Shown: piece by piece, positions 58,101 through 64,000 of the stretch
Position numbering within the stretch: the first letter of the stretch is position 1
Layout: the number at the start of each line of letters is the position of its first letter
From: Nereocystis luetkeana
Taxonomy: Eukaryota > Sar > Phaeophyceae > Laminariales > Laminariaceae
Reading direction: 5' to 3'
Assembly (NCBI GenBank): GCA_031213475.1
Contig: JARUPZ010000005.1
Coordinates: forward strand, 2,449,732-2,513,731
Length of the DNA: 64,000 nt
Translations under genes and position numbers: made by a program
The notes under the pieces: model-generated
Seen by the model: the letters and a program-made list of their open reading frames with translations, nothing else
Database searches by the model: none
Told to the model about the DNA's origin: nothing

Positions 58101-60034
58101 CCCTCACAAATGGCGTCGTCAGCCGGGTTGGGGGTGGTTTTCACTTATTCTGTCCTGCTTACCCCCCAGCTCAGTGTCGGGGCTGGTCTGGGTAATTGGG
58201 CCACTCATTTGTGGCACATGACACGTTTCCCGAGTTGTAGGCTGGGTTTTCAGTGCGGTCCTTGACATCTTCCGAGTTGTTTTTTCTTCTCGTTTTTTTA
58301 TTTTCACTTTTCACTTTCCCTGCATCTTCCTCGCCCCCCCCGTCGCGGGTGACATGGCGATGTTTTTTCGTTGACGATTTCTTCCTTCCCCTGAAGGCTA
58401 CGTCTTCCTTTCATTTTTTTTCACGTTCTTTGTCGGCTTCGTTGCGTTGCCGTTCAGAGGTGTGGGAGTCGCATCTTCGACTCATGTTCTAGTTTGTGGA
58501 ATCGGGGTTTCCATGAATTTCCCATAATTCTGCACATGCGGCTCATCAGAGCGGGCTAGTGTTATGATATTGCTTTGTATGAGGTTGAAAGCCCGGTAAT
58601 TACCTGGGTTCTGGCACTGGGAACGTATTATTAGTACTTGGAAGGCGTATCTCTGGTGGTGGAAAACCAGGGGTTTTCCAGAGAGGTACGAGCGTGGTCT
58701 CAGTCTCCGACGTGCTTGAAAGGAATAAAGTGACTCTTCTATCTCTAAGCGAACATCAACGTGAGTACCAACGAGTGCCGGCTTAATGAGCAGACCTGTC
58801 CAGGGACACAAAGTGTCCCGCTCTCCGTGAGATCTTAACGTCGGTGTACACGTTTGCTTCTGGAACACAATAATTCTGCCGTGGCGTTGGAGTGCCCAGC
58901 TGGTGCATGGACAGCCAGTTGATGCGTTTGTCTGCCTTCCAGCGAGAGGCATGATATATACGTACCTTACGTACTGCTAATGGTATTCTCGCAACATCGT
59001 CTATCTACTGTAAACAAAGTGCAATACCCCAACAGTCAGTTTCTTGATCAGCGAGTCGAAGCAGCTGGCAGGCTACAGTGTCACGTTTCTGCGCGCGCCG
59101 TACAAATAAGACATGAAACAAAAACAAGTGTTTCAAGCTATTGCGAGCATAGGCGACGAGGATGTCCTCTCAACAGCCTGGACTACTGTTAGGATGAACG
59201 ATTTTTTTAGGTTCATTGTTATCGGAGAGTGTTTTTGCCAACATTTCCAAAGTTTGGAAATAATAGGAGATATGTATCAATATACGGAGGCGTTCTGTCA
59301 CTATTCGTGAAATTCTCCAGAACCAAAAATATCAAGGTCGTTAACATTCCAATATTTGTAAAAAAAAACAGGAACATATGGAAGATTGAAAATAGCGCGA
59401 AAAAAATGTCGAAAATTTGGAAAAAAAGCTCTCCGATAAGAATGACCCTTAGAACAGGACCCTGAAATATTGAAAAACGCCATATATAGTTTTCGAAACA
59501 ACCGAAAATGCTCGAAACGGTTCTTTAATCTGTTGATACTTGTAGTGCTACTGGTACGCAAGCTTCTCATGAAAAAGGAAGCAATTCCACGGAGAACTTA
59601 GGGTGCACCGATATAAGCTCGCCCTGCGAGACCGCCAGGCCGCCAGGGGGAGAAGGGAGGAGGAGGGAGGACTACTTCCCATGGCGTGGGGGTGGAATGT
59701 AGATGCGGAGTAGGAAGCATGGCGTATAGATACATAGTAGGTAAAATATCTCGGTAAATGGTGGGGGTACAAGTGAGTACACGCAGGGAAGGAGAATTGG
59801 TTCGGTGAAGTTAGTGGTATTCGATGAATTATATCAGCTTTTCATTTTGAATGAATAACGCCCTGCACATTGTCAGAAGGCAAATAATAAAAAAAATAAT
59901 ATAGGGTTTTGGAGCATAGTCGGTGACAAAACTTTGTTTTTTGGGAAATGCTTTAAATCGATACCATCGACGGCATAAAACAAAATTCGCGCGTTTCAGT
60001 TACTTTGAACAGAATTGGACGTTTTTCGAATTTC

Positions 60035-60953
60035 CAGGGCTTTTCGCGGGTCAAGACCCGACCCGCGGGTCGGGTCACTTGATGTTCAAAATGTCACGGG
60101 TCGGGTCGGGTCGGGTCAGGAAGTGTTCAAAATCTCACGGGTCGGGTCGGGTCGGGTCAAGAATTTTTCAAACCTCGCGGGTTGGGTCAGGTCGGGTCAA
60201 CAGTTTTTCAAATCCCACGGGTCGGGTCGGGTCGGGTCGGGTCGGGTCAAGAGGTGATGAAAAGCTCACGGGTCGGGTCAGGTCAAGACCCGCGAGAAGC
60301 GGGTCACTCGCGGGTCGGGCCAACATGACCCGCGAGTTGTTTTTTGCTAACCCGCGGGTCGGACCCGCGCATTCGGCTCGCGGATCCGACACTTGAATCA
60401 CTTCCCGCTCTCTTACCCAAAGGCTTCTCCCGTACCAATACTCAATAATACTCCTTTGGCATCATATTCAGACATCAAAACACCGCCAAATTCATATACT
60501 GGTACGTATTACGCATGCCCGTATCCATTCATACCCACTACAGCCAGGTCATATATGGCTTCGGGGCACTAAAATGAACATTAAATTGTTTTTGAAGTGC
60601 CGACCCACGGGCCAGATCCGCGGGTCGAGCTTTCGGGTCAAGCTAAATGGTCTCGAGGGTCAAGTTGACCCGACCCGCATGAAACCCGTGTCTCACGGGT
60701 CAATGGGAGGGTGGCGGGTCGGGTCGGGTCGGGTCAGGACGTTTTGAAATCTCGCGGGTCGGGTCGGGTCGGGTCGGGTCAAGAGATTTTCAAATCTCGC
60801 GGGTCGGGTCGGGTCGGGTCAAGAAGCTTTCAAAATCTCGCGGGTCGGGTCGGGTCAAGTCAACATACCTCAAAATTTTCGCGGGTCGGGTCGGGTCAGC
60901 TGACCCGACCCGACCCGACCCGTGAAGTTTGACCTGACCCGCGAAAAGCCCTG
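60035..60953. mobile_element. 919-bp CAGGGC-ended TIR element with two (GGGTC)n blocks
   Basis: Termini CAGGGCTTTTCGCGGGTCA and TGACCCGCGAAAAGCCCTG are perfect 19-bp inverted repeats. The flanking 8-mers CGAATTTC and CAAATTTC agree at seven of eight positions. TIRs starting CAGGG and 8-bp duplications are typical of hAT transposons. The interior has two arrays (60060-60310 and 60600-60930) of 35-45-bp units, each a GGGTC run plus an A/T-rich spacer such as AAGAATTTTTCAAACCTCGC. Between them lies about 200 bp of unique sequence. There is no transposase frame, so it is non-autonomous. Confidence 0.75.
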
Positions 60954-61639
60954 CAAATTTCAGGATCTCATCCCTATTAAAAACAATAAATAGCAGTAAT
61001 AAACCAGCCATTTTGATGGACAGCGGGTTTTTGGTAAATGCTTCTTCGGGGGTGCTTAAGGAGGGGAGTGGTCGTTTTTTGGAGGACGAGATGGAGGGAT
61101 GTTGGTTGTAGTAGTCTTCATGAGCGTCACATCAGTTCTGATTTGTCGTAGGGTACTACTGCCGCGCTTTTGTTCTGGAGAGTTCTTCACTTTCTGTTAG
61201 TCGTTCATTAAAACAACACTACACATTGTCGGATGGCAAGCATAATAATAATAATAATAATATTTCGTTCATCCTAAACTGTTGCAGTGCGTGACAACAA
61301 CAGTTAAGAATGCCCTATTATGGCCAAGGCTCGCGGCTTATTGTGATGCTAACATGGATAATATAGGCTCTTCAAGGCTAGTTTATACCAGTTTTAGTAT
61401 GCCGCTCCTCGCTGAGTACAAAACTGTTTATATCATACCACCACCACCACCAGCAGCAGCTGCTGTATGTTGTTAAATTTCTAAAGATCAGCCTGGAATT
61501 CCTGACGCCCAATTTTTCAGCACGTACATGGCGCGTACTGTATAGTGTATGCCGTCTGTTTCTTCCTGGCACTCCGGATGACGAAGGTGCAGTCAACCAA
61601 AACACGATAATCCAGCACAGCTGCAGTCGATGACGTTGC

Positions 61640-62090
61640 AGCGACTCCAGAAACGACGTCCCAGCAGCCCTTAACGATGGTAAATATGATGATGATGATG
61701 ATGATGTGGCAGCTCCAGAAGAAATTATTCTCCGGAAATCCCACGTTTCTGTTGCAGCGACTCCGGAAGCCTCAAGCGAACAATTCAGCAATGCTGTAGC
61801 GATCCCGAAGACAGCAGTGTGGTCTTTCCGGCAATCCCACAACCTTACATATGAAGCGATTCCGTGACACGTCTTTCCGGCAATCATCCCTGGTGAGGAT
61901 TTCAGTCCCTGCAGCTTCTTCCATCTGTGCACGTACGATATGTTATTACATACCTGGTACATACTCGTACTACATGTATGTATGTGATCGTATTATTATT
62001 TTGGCTCGATCTTGGGGGACGTCTTTCCGGAGATCTCCCACGACAACAATAATATACGGCGATCCCGAAGACGGAGTTCAGACAATCCTG
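61640..62090 (+). repeat. Degenerate tandem array with GCGA(C/T)(T/C)CC.GAAG units
   Basis: Recurrent words GCAGCGACTCCAGAA, GCAGCGACTCCGGAAG, GCGATCCCGAAGAC (twice) and GTCTTTCCGG.AATC (three times) are spaced 50-110 bases apart. A GATGAT tract sits at 61686-61706. Old, diverged array. Confidence 0.55.
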
Positions 62091-63302
62091 CAATGACCGA
62101 CCCCGGTCGGTACGATGCCCCAACGGTCTACGACGAGGATGATGGCGGTCCAAGCAATAACATGATGATGTTGCGCCAGCGATTGATTCCAGTGCATATT
62201 ATGCGCTCCAAAAAAGAAGAGCCGGCGTCAAAGTTGTCGTCACCATACCAGTTAGCTCGTAAGCGGCACTTACGCGATGTGCACCGCCTACGAGGGATGC
62301 GTATTTGCCAGACATACACCACTGCTTTGCTGTGGTAATACATACCTGGTACTAAAAAGAGGGGACTACTACTGTAGTATCATTGGGGGGCGGGAGGGGT
62401 GAATGCACGAAAAAAACACGGGCAAAAAACACAACCACACGCGACGACCAAAACCACAACCTAGTACGACGTACGTTTTTTGTCGAGAACTTCCTCGACT
62501 CATATTTGCGAGTTGCGCGTGATACCCAATCGCGCGTACCACGGGATGTATGGCCGTGTAGAATGACACCCCGTGAAGAATGTAAGTCGGCGACGTGCGG
62601 GTGATGTATGATGGATGTTCAACAGGACCAACAAGAACCCGCCGGAACCCAGAACCATTCGACGGGAGAGTCTGGAAGTAAGTGTTGACCCGGTTCCGGG
62701 ATGGAACACAATCTGTAAGACGTCTGGGAGGACAAGAGGGAGGCCTTTGTTGAGACCTCAGGGCCTAATCTATGGCGGAAGAAGGGCATAGTGAGTGAGA
62801 GCTATGATACGCACAGCCAAAAAAAGGCCCAAAAGTAAGACGAAAAAGGCGTAAAAAGGCGTATGAAGCCTATGAAACCGCCACACATATTTCCCGCGCT
62901 TTTTTTTTTCACGCGAGAGTTCTACGAATATCTCCCTGGATGTTTATCTAGGGGACAGGGAATACCGTTGAAGGTTATCAGCCTTCGCGAGCGCGAACCG
63001 CAGCAAACAATCCAACACAGATAAGCTCTGGCGGGAGAGAGATCCCTACACAACGAACGGCACTACTGCGCCAAGGGTCTACGCAACTTGCAAGGGCCTC
63101 GAACCGGGCTCCGCCGACCCCGGGTGGCGTTCTATTTGGTCTTGCGTCGACAGCGCATTCTGTCTGTGTGTCGCATGATCACAAGGAAAAACAGGAAAAG
63201 AGTACTCGCAGCCCTATTTGTCGGCACTGGTGCTTCTGCTGCTGCAGCTGCTGCTGCCGTGCTCCGCAGTGACAGGAGCTGGGCAACGCACAGCAGGGTC
63301 CG

Positions 63303-64000
63303 ATGTGGCGCCGGAACAAGAGCAAGGACGAGTCTGCTGTAACCGTGGTTGCAAACGGGGGCGCTCCGGCGTTGACGGTGGCGGCGGAGGCGACGAAGCC
63401 CGACGATGCGATGTTCTCGCACCCCGGGGCCTACGGTGCGATGATGCTCCCGCCTAAAGTTGTCAAGGTTGGTTTCTTCGCTGGCCGCAGAAGGCAAAAG
63501 GCCAACAACAACTTATGCAACAACAATAGCAGCAGCAACGCTGCTACCGAGTCCGATGCATCCACCGAGCCGCCTTCACCGCCACCTCAGCAGCAACAGC
63601 AGTTGCATTGTTCCCCCGGCGAACCCGCGCGCGTGGACAAACTCCTCGCGGAGGCGAAGGAAGCCAAGGAGGCCGAGAGTTTGCTCAGGGCAGAGTCGGC
63701 GAAGCTCCTGGCGAGGAAGGTCCAGCTCGACCGCGACATCAAGAGGCTGCAGCGGGACAAGGAGGACATGACGGAGGCACACCGGGTCCAGCTGGATCGA
63801 CTGCGGCGCGACCTAGAGGCCACCTCAGCGGAGAGCAAGCGCCGCCTCGAGGCAGAGCTCGAGAAGGGACACGCCAAGTCCATGGACAGCTTGAGGTTGA
63901 CCCTTCGCTCGGAGACCGAGACTCTCGCCTCGGAAACACAGCGTCTCCGCGAAGACCTGCTGCGCGCCAAGCAGGCCAGGTCGGTGCCCTCGCCGGCTGC
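63303..64000 (+). CDS. Coiled-coil protein, N-terminal part (runs off the window)
   Basis: The open frame from ATG 63303 continues to the last base, 232 residues with no stop; an in-frame stop is at 63270. The first 70 residues are mixed, with MMLPPKVVKVGFFAGRRR. Next come an Asn/Ser-rich run, PPSPPPQQQQQ, and from about residue 108 a long uninterrupted charged helix: VDKLLAEAKEAKEAESLL, ARKVQLDRDIKRLQRDKED, then LRRDLEATSAESKRRLEAEL. Heptad spacing of Leu and basic/acidic residues indicates a coiled coil. I do not recognise the family; coiled-coil regions of centrosomal, motor or scaffold proteins all look like this. The codon use is GC-rich like the other exons here. An upstream exon could replace the first residues. 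The - strand frames at the same place (127 residues) are shadows of the repetitive codon pattern. Confidence 0.75.
   Translation, partial: MWRRNKSKDESAVTVVANGGAPALTVAAEATKPDDAMFSHPGAYGAMMLPPKVVKVGFFAGRRRQKANNNLCNNNSSSNAATESDASTEPPSPPPQQQQQLHCSPGEPARVDKLLAEAKEAKEAESLLRAESAKLLARKVQLDRDIKRLQRDKEDMTEAHRVQLDRLRRDLEATSAESKRRLEAELEKGHAKSMDSLRLTLRSETETLASETQRLREDLLRAKQARSVPSPA

Larger units (their letters stand above)
55166..63302. other. No gene recognised; repeats and AT-rich sequence
   Basis: No exon with known motifs was found. The longest open frame (58482-58952, - strand, 156 residues) has no recognisable domain and no coding-like repeats. The region holds AT-rich sequence at 59200-59560, short CCCGATT/CCGACT repeats at 57065-57125, the CAGGGC-ended element at 60035-60953 and a degenerate array at 61640-62090. 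Confidence 0.5.

Noticed and set aside
58482-58952. 156-residue - strand frame
   Set aside because: No recognisable domain, no splice signals consistent with partners, and composition like the surrounding non-coding sequence. Could still be a decayed transposon frame.
1-64000. CRISPR arrays, toxin-antitoxin or phage-type systems
   Set aside because: Repeat spacing, splice sites and codon patterns are eukaryotic; none of the tandem arrays has uniform unique spacers.

Overview
The window looks like nuclear DNA from a repeat-rich eukaryote with GC-rich exons, long GT-AG introns and an AT-richer background full of small transposons. A stramenopile, most likely a brown alga, fits best: the secreted protein at 52.6-55.0 kb has the layout of brown-algal secreted proteins I know, and kilobase introns around compact exons suit larger brown-algal genomes. 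This placement is inference. I see no bacterial operons, rRNA, intact tRNA or CRISPR. Layout: (1) 2.1-10.4 kb, + strand: a five- or six-exon gene with PG-rich 'PGP..Y..DPW' motifs like axonemal/sperm-tail PG-repeat proteins, ending in a large low-complexity exon with an Asn tract. (2) 11.3-27.1 kb, - strand, convergent with (1): an eleven-exon gene for a protein of about 985 residues with an IQ motif, charged helices, a possible propeller-like strand segment and a disordered Gly/Asp-rich tail. I assembled it by matching splice phases. (3) 30.1-41.8 kb, + strand: an eight-exon TXNDC9 (phosducin-like/thioredoxin-like) gene, the one secure identification. (4) 41.8-52.5 kb: no recognisable gene apart from one isolated exon-like segment at 47.4 kb; mostly mobile-element debris. 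(5) 52.6-55.0 kb, + strand: a two-exon secreted Cys-rich/GDPH-domain protein whose last coding bases and stop lie in a threefold 75-bp tandem repeat. (6) 55.0-63.3 kb: no recognised gene; contains a 919-bp TIR element packed with GGGTC pentamers. (7) 63.3 kb to the window end, + strand: the start of a coiled-coil protein. The repeats are the most striking part: four short TIR (MITE-like) families (M1-M4), a poly(A)-tailed SINE-like family (S1), a family ending in poly(C) (S2), a pair ending in a (GTT/AAC) tract (S3), CAGGGC-ended elements carrying (GGGTC)n, many minisatellites, and a strongly over-used 9-mer TACCTGGTA. I found no defence, toxin or biosynthetic system. The genes are ordinary cellular genes; two of them (1 and 2) could be ciliary, but that is a guess from motifs.
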